A stretch of DNA of 64,000 bases from Prorocentrum cordatum. Its lineage: Eukaryota; Sar; Dinophyceae; Prorocentrales; Prorocentraceae. Made by a program: the position numbers and the translations under genes. Position 1 is the stretch's first letter; each line of letters opens with the position of its first letter. The stretch covers positions 218,396-282,395 of the forward strand of contig CAUYUJ010016359.1 in NCBI GenBank assembly GCA_963575745.1. The letters are read 5' to 3'. Below are positions 21,358 to 31,313 of this stretch, piece by piece. The notes under the pieces were generated by a model. It was not told where the DNA came from. It saw only the letters and a program-made list of their open reading frames with translations, and made no database searches.

Positions 21358-24300
21358 GTGGCTGGTTGGGGTCCGCCCACGGCCACACTGGGATATCCAA
21401 ACATTGGGTTTTATTGCTCCAAGGAAACATGGTGGACATAAGGACACTTTGGTTTCCTTAATAAATGGCCCCCGGGGGGCCTTGATGGTCCCGAAGCGCG
21501 AGACATCCGTGCAACTTGTAAATTTAATAAGGGATTCGCGGGGGGCCAAGTAAGGTCCTTACTTGGGTCACCGCCGGCCCAGAAGTAAGGGCCTTACTTG
21601 GCCACCCGTCGGTCCTGGGGCCAAGGAGTTTGGGTCCTGCGGACCCGGGGTCTGGGGTCCTTGAAAGGCGTGAGCAGAAATACCCAATGTTTGGACATCC
21701 ATGTGCGTGGTGGTCTGAAGGTGATGAAAGACATGCGGGCCGACCGAGGCGACGCTCAGGATGCCGGGGATGCCGAGGCAGCTGCCGCGGCGAAGGCTGC
21801 CGCGCAGGCCGATGCGAGGGCTTTCCTGGGGCGCAACAAGGACGAGGGGAAGCACGCGTTGAGGCCCCGCAAGTACCGGACAACATCTCATGAGCTGCTT
21901 GTGCACACGAACCACAGCATCAACCTTGTGATGCAGAACGGGGGCTTGAAGGCTCACTTCTGGGAGCCAGACGTCCTTGCCAGGATGGAGAAGCCCTGCG
22001 AGTTGCCTCGGTGCTGCATTGCTTGGGACAAGTCTCCGGAGACCACGTGCGCCGCGAACTACCTGAGGTGGGGCTTGAACCTGAACGTGGCGTTCTTCTG
22101 GGACACAGATCACGGGTGCTACAGGAGCGAGCAGGAGGCCATCGCAGCGTGCGGTCTCATGTGCCACGAGACCCTCATGTGCATGGCGTACGATTGCAGT
22201 TACGGAGAGTGGAAAGATGGCACTCGCGGCGAGCAGGTGAAGACAGCCGCGAAAGACTCCCTGAGGACGCTTTCTGCTTCGGAGGATGTGCCGTGGCAGC
22301 ACTGCCTACCGAGGATCCTGAAAGACAGGGGGATAAACCCTGCGACGTTCACCCCGGAGGACGAGGTGGAGCTGAGAGCCACCATGTTGAAGGAGTGCTG
22401 CTGGGATTTCATGCTGCCCAAGCTCAGCTTCAACAAGTTTGATGCCCCGCTGCAGCGTTTCCTCCAGGAGCGGCCGATTTGGGGAGAGCGGCAGTACGGC
22501 TTGCTCACGGCTTGCTTGGACCTCAAGCTGTGTGCCAAGGAGAAACCCGAGGCGAAGGAGAAAGCAGAGGCCCTGCCGAAGGCATCTGCCTGCGGCGCCA
22601 AAAAGGAGGCTTACGCCATCAAGAAGACCATCGGCCATCCCGTCAGGTTTGCTTACGAGATGTACGCGGACGTTGAGGACTTGTGCAAGCAGGAGATTAT
22701 AGCGCGGCCTTCGGCCCGCCCCGCCGCCACGGCACGGTCTCGGGGGAAAAAAAAGGCGGGGGGCGGGAAGGGGAGGGAGGGGGGGGCGAGGCGGGAGGGG
22801 AGGGGGGAGAAGGGGGAGAAGGAGGGGAAGGAGGAGGAGGAGGGACAGCCCTCAGGGGGGCACGGCCGCGGTGTCGGAGGCCCTGGCGCTATCCCACGGC
22901 GACTGCTCGGGGGCTGCCCCAAGGCAAGTGTTCGGGGGGTCTACAGCTTCAGAGTTGGGGGCCGCGTTTCCCCACGCTTGCGCATTATCCAGGGCACCCT
23001 TCAGGAAACTCTCGGCGGGGCGCGGCCGACAAGGGAAGACCCCTGGAGCAGTCGCACCACGAGTGTCCCTGCCATCGAACGCCACGGACACGCCGCCTCG
23101 CAGCAGGCAGCTGCCCCGCATGCGGGGTGCCAGGAACGCCCGCCAGTTTCTGATAATCCAGGGCGCCTTCCGGGAAGCTTGCGGCGGGGCGCGGCCGACG
23201 CCGGAGGGCCGTCGAGGCCGCCTCGGGGACGGGCCCCGCGCCGCGGACACTGCGCCTCCAGGAGGGGCCGTTTCAGGAGGATGCGGCGGATACGAATTTC
23301 CACATTTTCGTATCATCTAGGGCGCCCTCCGGAAAGCTTTCGGCGGGGCGCGGCCGACCCCTGGAAGATCGCATCCTCTTTCCCTCTCTCCCTTCCTTCC
23401 TCCTCCCTCCCTCCGCTTCGCCTTTCGCCCTCCACCTCCCCCCTCCCTCGGCCCCTCCCTTCCTCCGCCCCCCCCTTCCTCCTCCCTCCCTCCTCCATCC
23501 CTCCCCCCCTCCTCGTCCTCCTCCTCCCTCTCCACGCCCTCCCCCCATTCCTTCCTCCCCTTCCTCCCTCCCTCCCCTCCCCTCTTCCCCCTCCCTCCCT
23601 CCCTCCCTCCCCTCTCCCCCCTTTCCTCCCCCCTCGAGGCCCCGTCCTCTTTCGTGTCGTCTAGGGGCCGGGCCCTTTGAGCAGACGTCCCCGTGTTCTG
23701 CGCAGGGGCGCTGGAAAGATTTCAGTGCGCTCCGCTCAGTGCCCGTGGCGCGGTGGCGGATATCGCGCTCGTGTGAGTTCAGCAGTCGTTGGCGGTCGGC
23801 TCAGAACACCGCGCACGCCTCCACGGACGGCACCTTTCGCTGGCAGTACCTCCAGGTGGGCGGCCACTACACCCACCACGTCGTGGAGACGATGCGGGTG
23901 TGGCAGCGGGGTGAGAATCTCGAGCCGTGTGGCATCCTTCCTCATGGGCGTGGCGTGGAGGGTATCGACGGGGCGGACGTCTCATTCCAGGACGGGTACT
24001 CCACGTATCCACTTGCCTGCGGCAAATCCCGATACCCTACCCGCAACACCAAAAATCAGTTTGCCCCCGGGTTCGCAATTTTTGTAAGCGTTGTAGTTTC
24101 GAGAACCACCCTGGGGCCGTTCAAGATCTCCGCGGGCCTTTCCCCGCGCCTTGGCCTGGGGGGTGGGGGCGCCAATGCGGGCATTTTTGCGATCCTCCCA
24201 CACAGTGCGGCCCCTGTCTGCTCATTTATTCTGGCCGTTCCGAGGGTGCGGAGGGCCTCAAATCGAAGATAGGCCGGTACACCAAAACTTGACCTGGTAC

Positions 24301-26554
24301 GCGCTGGCCGCGGCGGACAATCCCTGCCCCCCCCGAAGAGGTTGGGTACTTCGGAGGTCCACGAGCTGGGCGCCCGGAAGGCTTGGCATTTTTGTCCACA
24401 GAGGGCGCCGTGGCAATCTACGCGGTCGCCGCCCGAGGGCTCCCGTGAGGCCGCTTCGTGGCCCTTAAAAATGGTATCGATTTTGGCCCCCGGGGGCCCG
24501 TCGGAGGGACATTTTGCCATCTGTCCTCCAGCTGACGGTTCGGGAGGGGATCGGAGTAAGTGTGCCACTGTGCACTAGGAGGTTTCCCCACGTTCTTTTT
24601 GCCCGCAACACGCAACAGTTCGCAGTCGACCACGCCGTGAAAAGTCCCGCAGGGGGATGTTGGATCTTCACGATTTATGCGTTTGTTTCTCTGTGTGGCT
24701 CACGTCTGCGCTGGGGTCTCGACCTTTTCGGGTTCCCGAAGCGGGCGCTGCTCATTTTGAGCCCGACCTTGCGGGCCCGCACGCTGGCCGCGTTCACCAG
24801 GCACATGGAGGTGGTTTCTCAGGGCAAAACAGCGGGCGACCCAGAGATGCGGAAGATGGCGGAGAGGAGCCACATGAGCCTCACTCCGAATCTTCAGCTC
24901 GCTGGCATGCTGCGTTCGGAGCCCGATGCCTTGAAAGAGCTCACTCCCAAGTTCAGGAAATGGCGTATGAATTGTGACATGCAGCTGCAGTATACGCACC
25001 CGCTCGAGAATGGCTTCCACGTGCAGAAGGCCGGAGCTCGGAAGCGATGCACGACACGCATTGCGGACGAGAACGCTTACTTCGCCCTGGTCGATCGCGA
25101 GGTCCTGAGCAAGAGACGCGCTTTCAAGGAGCCTTCCCCCGCCACGCGGGCACGCGTCAGGGACACGAAGCTCACCGCGGATGCCTTTCATCCTCAGCCG
25201 AGGCATTCTTGGCCCCCTTTGGAAAAGATTTGTGGATTCAACTCGGAGCCGAAGTGGCACCGCCCAGGGCCCAGGAACCAGAACGACACCTACGGGGAGA
25301 TCTTCTGGATGGCGAAGGCCTTTCAGCGGGCTGTGGTTCCGAGAGTGGAACCTTGCGTCGCGGCCGCGGGGTTGTTCACTACCCCGCGCATGGTTGTGAA
25401 GCACAAGGACAGTGACAAGTGGTTCTTGCCAGTCGGCCGCCTCTGCGACGTCTCTCTCGCCGGTTGGCCGGCCCTTCAGCGGGAGTTTGGGCCTGGGGAG
25501 GGCAATTGGTTCGACGTGGGCACTGGGAAGCTCGGGTACGATGTGGCCGAGAACATGTTGCACATGTTCGACTACGCCGAGTGGGCGGCCGCCCGCTTTG
25601 AGATCTGGTCCCCAATGCACCAGGAGACCGTGGTCGGACGTGACATGGCGGAGCCGCGTGCCCGAGCAGTGCATGTCGGCGAGGTGTCTCCTGCTTGAAT
25701 ATTTTAACCGTTGCGACGACGACGGGGGCGACGACGACGGCGATGACGACGACGGCGATGACGAGGGCGAGGAGGGGGGGAGGAGGGGGAGGAACAGGAT
25801 GCGCGTGAGTTTTGTAACTGCGCATTCCCAGGTGGAGGCTCTCCACAAAGTCGCTGCCAGGTATGCTTTTCGGCCGCATGGTAAATCATGGTGCATAGAG
25901 TTCGCCAAGCTTGTCAAAGTTGAGGTGCAGAAAACGTCGACATTGTTCGAGATCTTGTGGGCTCTCGTCACTGCCATCCTCCCAGGTTTGCCCCGAGAGG
26001 GTTACCTTTCGATTATGCGGCAGCGGTGCTACGCGGACGCGCAGCATGAGAACGGGCGGGCATTGCAGCAGACGGAACTGATCAAGGATCTGTACAGCAA
26101 GGCGGACCGGAAGACATTCTCTGACCTTTTCAAGACGAACTCGAGCGGCGCCCCTGACAGGGGCGAGTACCTCCAGGAGTGCAGGAAAAAGCGGAAGGAT
26201 ATCTTCGCACTGATGCACGTTGGTGGTCGGGGGAGAGGCCGCGGGCGAGGCGCGGGTCGCGCTGCCGGGCGCGGGCGCGGGATCTGCCATTTGCCAGCAT
26301 ATGCAATCGCGCAGCCGCAGGCAAAGGCACTCTTACCACCTGGGGCACATATTTGGAACAATTGGATTGGGGAGGGTTGGTGCGGCCATCTTCGTCCATT
26401 TGAGAGGTGCAGCGCACGTTGGTCGGAAGGCCATTATTACTCGTGCTTGAAGGTGGTGCGCACGCTCTGGATGCAGCACTTGGAGGACGAGGATCTCACA
26501 ATGGAGAGTTGTTGGGTCCAGGGTCTCTTGCCGGGGCCGACGTGCGGTGACTGA
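20102..26554 (+). CDS. Large multi-exon gene, dinoflagellate-type protein of unknown function
   Basis: Phase-compatible exons: 20102-21357 (internal ATG at 20170, MELEDNNGNVELIPLG), 21721-22692, 23805-23910, ~24800-25683, 25832-26554 (stop). Together they would give about 1,280 residues. Exon 2 contains HSINLVMQNGGL and an ACGLMCHETLMCMAYDCSYG block, a layout I recall from an abundant dinoflagellate family often found near mobile elements. Exon 4 has LENGFHVQKAGARKRC and WFDVGTGKLGYDVAENMLHM. The last exon has an Arg-Gly repeat (GGRGRGRGRG) typical of RNA-binding tails. Junctions 21357/21721 and 25683/25832 are in phase 0 on both sides. 22692/23805 needs a GA donor. The link from 23910 to about 24800 is not solved, so two genes are possible. 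No function is claimed. Confidence 0.6.
21358..21720 (+). mobile_element. Intron with terminal inverted repeats (introner-like)
   Basis: GT-AG intron of 363 bp. GGATATCCAAACATTGGG at 21391 pairs with the reverse complement of 21678-21700 (GGATGTCCAAACATTGGG), 20 of 22 positions matching. Weaker complementarity continues towards the splice sites. Inside, CCAAGTAAGGTCCTTACTTGG and AAGTAAGGGCCTTACTT are short palindromes. This fits an intron created by a non-autonomous DNA transposon. Confidence 0.7.
21721..22692 (+). CDS. Exon 2 of the 20-26 kb gene
   Basis: It begins VMKDMRADRGDAQDAG after a CTGAAG acceptor, with an Ala-rich helix next. Cys/Trp-rich core: MEKPCELPRCCIAWDKSPE, LNLNVAFFWDTDHGCY, MCHETLMCMAYDCSYGEW. 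It then has a Lys/Glu-rich segment and ends EMYADVEDLCKQ. Past 22692 the frame becomes G-rich low complexity. The donor CAG|GAGATT (GA) keeps phase with 23805. Confidence 0.7.
22693..23804. repeat. Intron with a G-rich block, triplicated element and long C/T tract
   Basis: 22745-22855 is polypurine. An element ending TCGGCGGGGCGCGGCCGAC occurs three times (about 22983-23030, 23153-23200, 23311-23358), each starting AT(A/C)(A/T)TC(C/T)AGGGC. 23370-23640 is nearly pure C/T. A partial fourth start (TCGTCTAGGGGCC) follows at about 23656. Confidence 0.7.
23805..23910 (+). CDS. Exon 3 of the 20-26 kb gene
   Basis: It follows GGTCGGCTCAG, phase 0. Peptide NTAHASTDGTFRWQYLQVGG then HYTHHVVETMRVWQRG, ending at a strong donor (GGG|GTGAGAAT). 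The frame stays open to 24272, so a longer exon is possible. Confidence 0.55.
23911..24799. other. Likely intron; nothing else recognised
   Basis: It starts GTGAGAAT. The sequence is GC-rich with no clear internal repeat. Open frames are present but lose protein-like composition after about 24070 and regain it near 24780. Confidence 0.45.
24800..25683 (+). CDS. Exon 4 of the 20-26 kb gene
   Basis: A balanced coding frame from about HMEVVSQGKTAGDPEMRK to RARAVHVGE. It has charged helices, then a Trp/Gly-rich region (EKICGFNSEPKWHRPGPRNQ, DKWFLPVGRLCDVSLAGW). The donor GAG|GTGTCT at 25684 joins in phase 0 to 25832. The 5' border is uncertain between 24650 and 24823. Confidence 0.65.
25684..25831 (+). 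other. 148-bp GT-AG intron with GACGACGGCGATGAC repeats
   Basis: Starts GTGTCTCC, ends GCATTCCCAG. Most of it is degenerate GAC/GAT/GGC triplets followed by a polypurine run. Both flanks are phase 0. Confidence 0.75.
25832..26554 (+). CDS. Terminal exon with an Arg-Gly-rich segment
   Basis: It continues VEALHKVAARYAFRPHGK and KLVKVEVQKTSTLFEILW, then charged helices to RKKRKDIFALMHVGG. An (RG)n stretch of about 20 residues at 26225-26285 resembles RGG-box RNA-binding tails. It then ends LEDEDLTMESCWVQGLLPG before TGA. The RG stretch may start a non-family tail or another intron retained in frame. Confidence 0.65.
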   Translation: MEALHKVAARYAFRPHGKSWCIEFAKLVKVEVQKTSTLFEILWALVTAILPGLPREGYLSIMRQRCYADAQHENGRALQQTELIKDLYSKADRKTFSDLFKTNSSGAPDRGEYLQECRKKRKDIFALMHVGGRGRGRGRGAGRAAGRGRGICHLPAYAIAQPQAKALLPPGAHIWNNWIGEGWCGHLRPFERCSARWSEGHYYSCLKVVRTLWMQHLEDEDLTMESCWVQGLLPGPTCGD

Positions 26555-27400
26555 CTGAGCCTGCGGATGGGGGGTACCCTTGCGCGAGGCTGGTATGCCG
26601 CCAGAAACGTTGAGCCAATGAGGCAGCCAGCGCGGTGCGCGCTGCGACGCTTGGGTCGCATTCCCAGAGGGTCTTGCGGACGGCGAGAGAGGGGGGGGTC
26701 CGTCCGTATATATCGCGCGGTCCTGCCCGTCTTTTCTCATCCACGAGACCTTCTGGGAATGCGAGCGCGTTTGCATCCGCGGATATGGGGCAACAGCGAT
26801 GTGCCCATCGGCGCACCACTCTTGCAGCCTTATTGTGCTCAATCACCGTAGGCATGTGATTTGTAATTCTACTGGACTGCAGTTGGCAGCAGTCCGCGGT
26901 GCTCGTTCGTCCAGAGCGGGGGAGGTGCCCCTGTCGGGAAGGCAGAGCTCCCAGTGCCCTCTCCCGCCGAAGGCCGCCAGCGCCTTGGAGGCGGCCGCTG
27001 CTAGGTGCCTTGTTCACTCGCGGGGCACGACAGAGCGACGGTGACTTCTTCTTCCGCCGCGGCTGCAGCGGGTGGCCCGCGCCAGTGCCCAGAAATCCTT
27101 GCTCATCACCGTTGCATTGCCAGTTTGTCGTCTTAGATTAATCATTTGTTTACTCCCTCCTCTTATCGAGTCCACTTCTGATCATCGCCCGCAAAAAACA
27201 AGGGCGGAAAGGATAGGGGAGGGGTCGGGGATGGGGGGCGGGGAGGCAAGCGAGGGGAGGGGGCCATATCACTCCCCCCTTCTTCCCGCGCACACCCCTC
27301 CACTACTTGTCCGCCCATGTGTTTTGCGGGTTCCTTCTCAGGGGCGCCAAACAGAACAGCATTCGTCAGCTTGGGCCACAAACAGTGAGCCATTGCAGTG
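26555..27400. other. No gene recognised
   Basis: Open frames on both strands at 26560-27040 are Arg/Ala/Ser-rich and not convincing. 27215-27300 is purine-rich then pyrimidine-rich. Confidence 0.45.
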
Positions 27401-27404
27401 TGGA

Positions 27405-28070
27405 TGTTCAAGCTACGTGGTGCAAGCCTTGCGGTTTAACGCACGTGTTATAAGCGATGTGGTGCAACCTACGTGGTGCAAGCTACCTGGTTCAATCTCT
27501 GCGGTACGTGCCATGTTGCGCAAGCTACGTGGCGCAAAATTTGTAGTGTAAGTTATGGTGTAAAGTATGTGTTGTGTCTTATGTGGTGCACTCCACGTGG
27601 TGTAAACTATGTGGTGAAAGCTTTTTGGTGTAAGCTATGTGGTATAGAAGATTTGGTGTAATTTATGGTGCACGCCATGTGGTGCAAGCTATCTGGTATC
27701 CACTATGTGGTGCCATCTACGTGGCGTAAGCTATGTCGTGAAAGCTAGTGCAGCCTATGCGGCGTAAGCTATGCAGCATGTGCTATGCGGTGCAACATTA
27801 GTGGCCAAGGCGCGGGGCGGCCAAGGGGCGGCCACGGAACGGCCACGGGGCGGCCACGGGGCGGCACAGGCGGCAACGCGGCGCAATCTTGGCATACCCC
27901 CCAATCGCGGGTGGCGGCCACGATCCGGCCGCGAGGCGGCCACGGGGCGGCACAGGCGTCGACGTGGCGCGAGCTCGGCATGCCCCCCACGCACGGGCGG
28001 CCGCCAAGGGGCGGCCACAGAGCGGCACGGGCGCCAACGTGGCGAATCCTCGGCATACCCGTCCAGTTCC
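27405..28070 (-). repeat. Composite satellite, inverted copy
   Basis: 27405-27790 is the reverse complement of the 14-mer array (plus-strand consensus GGTGCAAGCTATGT, about 27 units). 27795-28070 holds three ~85-bp GC-rich units (GGCGGCCACGGGGCGGCACAG then CGTGGCG). Gene-free order and junction are the mirror image of 14561-15213. Confidence 0.9.
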
Positions 28071-29551
28071 GTAGTGGGCACAAGCAAGGACCCCCAGGTG
28101 AAAGCATTGTTTGGGGCATCGTGCAAAGAAGGATTCGTTCTTGGTTGTGCGAGTGGCGAGTGCCCTGTGCGCAGGCCGCCGCGTCATCGCGTCTGCGGGC
28201 GCGCCAGGGGGCGACCTGATCCACGCGTCTTCCCTGCCAGATTCGCCCAAGGGGCCGCCCCGAGGCATCCGTTGGCAGACGAGGGCGCCCGCAGCGAGGC
28301 TGAGCCTGCAGACTGGAGGGGGGTGGAGGCAAGGGGAGGGGGAGAGGGGGAGGGGAGGTGAGGGGGAGGCGAGGGGGAGAGGGAGGAGGGGAGGGGGAAC
28401 GGGGGGCGGCGGCGGAGGAGGGGCAGGGGGGCGAGCAGGGTGAACAGGAGGACGAGGAGGGGGATTTTTTTTTTGCGCAAGAGGCCGTATGAACACACGG
28501 GGCTGCCCCGCGGCCCCGCCCTGCCGCTCCGCCGGGGCCAGGCGCGGACAGTCGTTCGCAGCCGCTCTTGGGGCCGCCAGGGTGCACTCATTGACGGGCC
28601 CCGAGTGTCTGACCAGTGAATGGGCCTGGAAGGCGGGCGCCACAAAATGTTGCCAACGAGGCCGCTTTAGCTCCATGCTGGCCCGTGCCAGTACTAGTGC
28701 CAGGACAACCAATCAGTGCGTGAGCGTCGTGGGAAGTAGGATTAGCCGCTGCGGCAGCTTCGTGCTCGAGTGCGCATTCATGCCTGCTCGCTTTTCCGCC
28801 CCTACCTTGGGGGGGCAAGATTTGTCCGTCGCGGCTGTCTTGCGCGCGGGTTTCTCTTGCAGTTTTGCTTGGTTTCGCTTCTACTTGGAGGGGCGCCAGA
28901 TAAGTCGGCGGCGGGGCCCGCCCGCGCGCCTCCTTGAGATTGCTGGCACGGAGGGCCAAACAAATAATGGAACATGGCGCCGCAGTCGCTGCAACGCCAC
29001 ACTTGGGCAGGAAAGCTTGCCCTAAACGCGTCGGCGCCGACGCGCGCCGATTCCGCCGCAGCACGAGTGCGCGGCGCTCCCCAATTCCGCAGTGCCGCGT
29101 GCCCGGGGGGCGCGCCGATTTTGCGACGCATCGCGCGTGCTCCACATCGAGATGCGGGTGGCGGCTGTTCTGCCGATCGTTCGATGCCCCGCGGAAGTGC
29201 GTTGGCAACGTGCAAAGCGAACGTTGTCGTGCTCACCTTGTGCGGTTTTTGTTCACAGGGAGATTCCTCGGCCCTGCGCTCCTTGTGTAATGGTGCCCTC
29301 GTTGGTATCGCTGTAGACGCTGCTTGTCGGCGGGCGCGCTAATCGGGAGCGGCTCGACCCCCCCGGAGTATCCGCGGGTCCGCGGGCGCGCTTGCTCTTG
29401 AAGGATTGGGCGCGCGAGGTTGACAGCGCTGCGCGCAGTGCAGAGTGAACCATGAGTGCAAGTGCGAAGCGCTGCCATGTAAATTTGGGATTGCGCCTGT
29501 CCTGGAATTGTTTTGTGAACTTGCGGTTGCGGTGGTTTCCATCGTGGTCAG
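28071..29551. other. No gene recognised; purine tract and GC-rich spacer
   Basis: 28310-28465 is a GGGGAGG purine tract ending in a short poly-T. On the minus strand near 29000-28930 a peptide with WRCSDCGAMFHYLFGPPC could be a zinc-knuckle exon or LINE N-terminal debris. Other frames look random. Confidence 0.4.
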
Positions 29552-29867
29552 GACGGGCGCGCCGTGGGCCAAGCAGTTCGAGAGGGCCGCCAAGCAGATG
29601 ATCAGTCAGATCAAGAAGGAGGAGAAGGACCATAAGGAACGCTTGTACAGGGTGTCTGGCGCGCAGCGGCAGTGGACGAGCGGCAACAAGGCGACCCCCG
29701 CGAGCCAGGCGTACCCCGTGAAGTTCTGCGAGAAGGTGTTGTCGATGCACGCGTGGTGGCGTTGCAGGGTCATCAGCGAGGCCCTCATCGTCAAGGAATT
29801 GTGCTTGAACGGGGTTTTCGGCGAGCGCTCGGCCACGGTCGTGGCCCACATCCTCGGCTTCCTTTGA
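29552..29867 (+). CDS. Putative 3' terminal exon, unknown protein
   Basis: It follows ATCGTGGTCAG. The frame is charged and helical (AKQFERAAKQMISQIKKEEK, ALIVKELCLNGVFGERSATV) and ends at TGA 29865. Composition matches the exons of the other plus-strand genes. No upstream exon could be joined with confidence. A further open frame at 29950-30106 (ADQQGLRAIISPLRLNRGT) may be another exon if the TGA is intronic. Confidence 0.5.
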
Positions 29868-31313
29868 ACGAGGGGGGGCCAACGTGTGAATAGAATATAC
29901 GCGGCAGCGACCGTAACCAGTTCCGTTGTCCCTTGCGGCCAGTGGCCAGAGCTGATGGTGCAAGCGGACCAGCAGGGGCTGCGCGCAATCATCAGCCCCT
30001 TGAGGCTCAACAGAGGGACGGCGGTAATTGATTGCATTCGCTGCCGCAGGACTTTGCACGTTGAAATGCTGCGAGCGCGTTTAGAGGGGGACCTCGCGGC
30101 AGCGTGACGGGGCTCCCACGGCGCCGCGCCAACGGCGCCATAGGAGGAACACAGCAGGAGCCTCTCGCCAGGCTCGTCAGGCGACTGACAATGGCCGACG
30201 GCAGCGGCTTACATGGCAACGCAACGGCATCGGCCACGGCAGCGGCAATTGGCGACGACCACGGCACAATAAGCTACGGCCATTGGCAACGGCAGTTGGC
30301 AGCGGCAACGGCAACAGCACGGCCGATGTAACGGCCGCGGCCACGGCAACGGCAATGACTTGGTAAGGTAGCGGCCGCAGCAATGGCAAGGTGTCTGGCA
30401 ATTGGCAACGGCAGCGGCTTGGCGACGACGACTGCGATGGCGGCAACGACAAGGCCATCGTCGCGGTCCCCCTCCTGCTGCCTTCCCTCCAGCTCTTCAT
30501 GCTCGTCTTCATCTTCGCGCTGCTGCCCGACCTCCCCTGACTTACGCCACCTCCTCAATTCCTGCTCGCCTGCCATCCTCCTCGCCGCTGCGTCCGCCTC
30601 CTCGCCCAGAATCCCCCTGGTCCTCCTGCTCCCATGTGCTTCCCTCTCTTCTCTCTCTGTCTTGATGTCTTGCTGTCTTTGAGATGTCTTGATGTCTTTG
30701 TATGTGCTGTCGCCCATGAGGTAGTAGTCGCCCTCTTCGTCGCCTGTCGTCGTCGGCGTCCACCCTCGCCCATTGCCTGTCGCATGTCGCATGTCTCCTG
30801 TCGTCGTCGCCCGTCGTCCTCAGCCCGTCGTCCAACGTCTGGCTTGCTCCTCCCCCGTCGCCCCGCCACCTCAACTTCCGCCCGCGCGACGCGCGGGGGC
30901 GCGCTTGGCCTGGGCCCTGTCCGCGCAGTGGCGGAGCAGAGCAGGCGCCTTGCGGCCTTGCGGCAGCGCGGCAGCGGTCCCGCTGTCGCCCGTCGTCGTC
31001 CATTCCCTCCTTCGAAGCGTCCTTCGCACCTCCCTCTCTCTTCTCATCCTTCCATCCCGTCCGCCTTCTTCCTCATCGGCCCTATCTTGCTTCTCCTCTC
31101 TGTCCTCCCCCGCGTTCTCCAGTTCTAACGTTCCTAACGTTCCTCCTCCTCCTCCTCTTCTCCTCCGCCTTCCCCCCCTCTTCCTCCTCCTCCTCTTTGT
31201 CCTCCCCTTCTCTCTCCTCCCTGTCCTACGTCTTAAGTCCTACTCTTCATCGCCCCCCTCTCTCTCTTTACTTAAACATTGTTTTTGACGACCCCGCAGG
31301 TCGAGCAACTGGA
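29868..31313. repeat. Gene-poor; GGCAAC/CGGCAA repeats then C/T-rich sequence
   Basis: 30185-30440 repeats GGCAACGGCA, GCCACGGCA and CATTGGC. 30470-31270 is pyrimidine-rich with CTCGTCGTC-like phrases. It ends in AAACATTGTTTTTGACGACCCCGCAG, an acceptor-like sequence just before the transposase-like gene. Confidence 0.6.
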
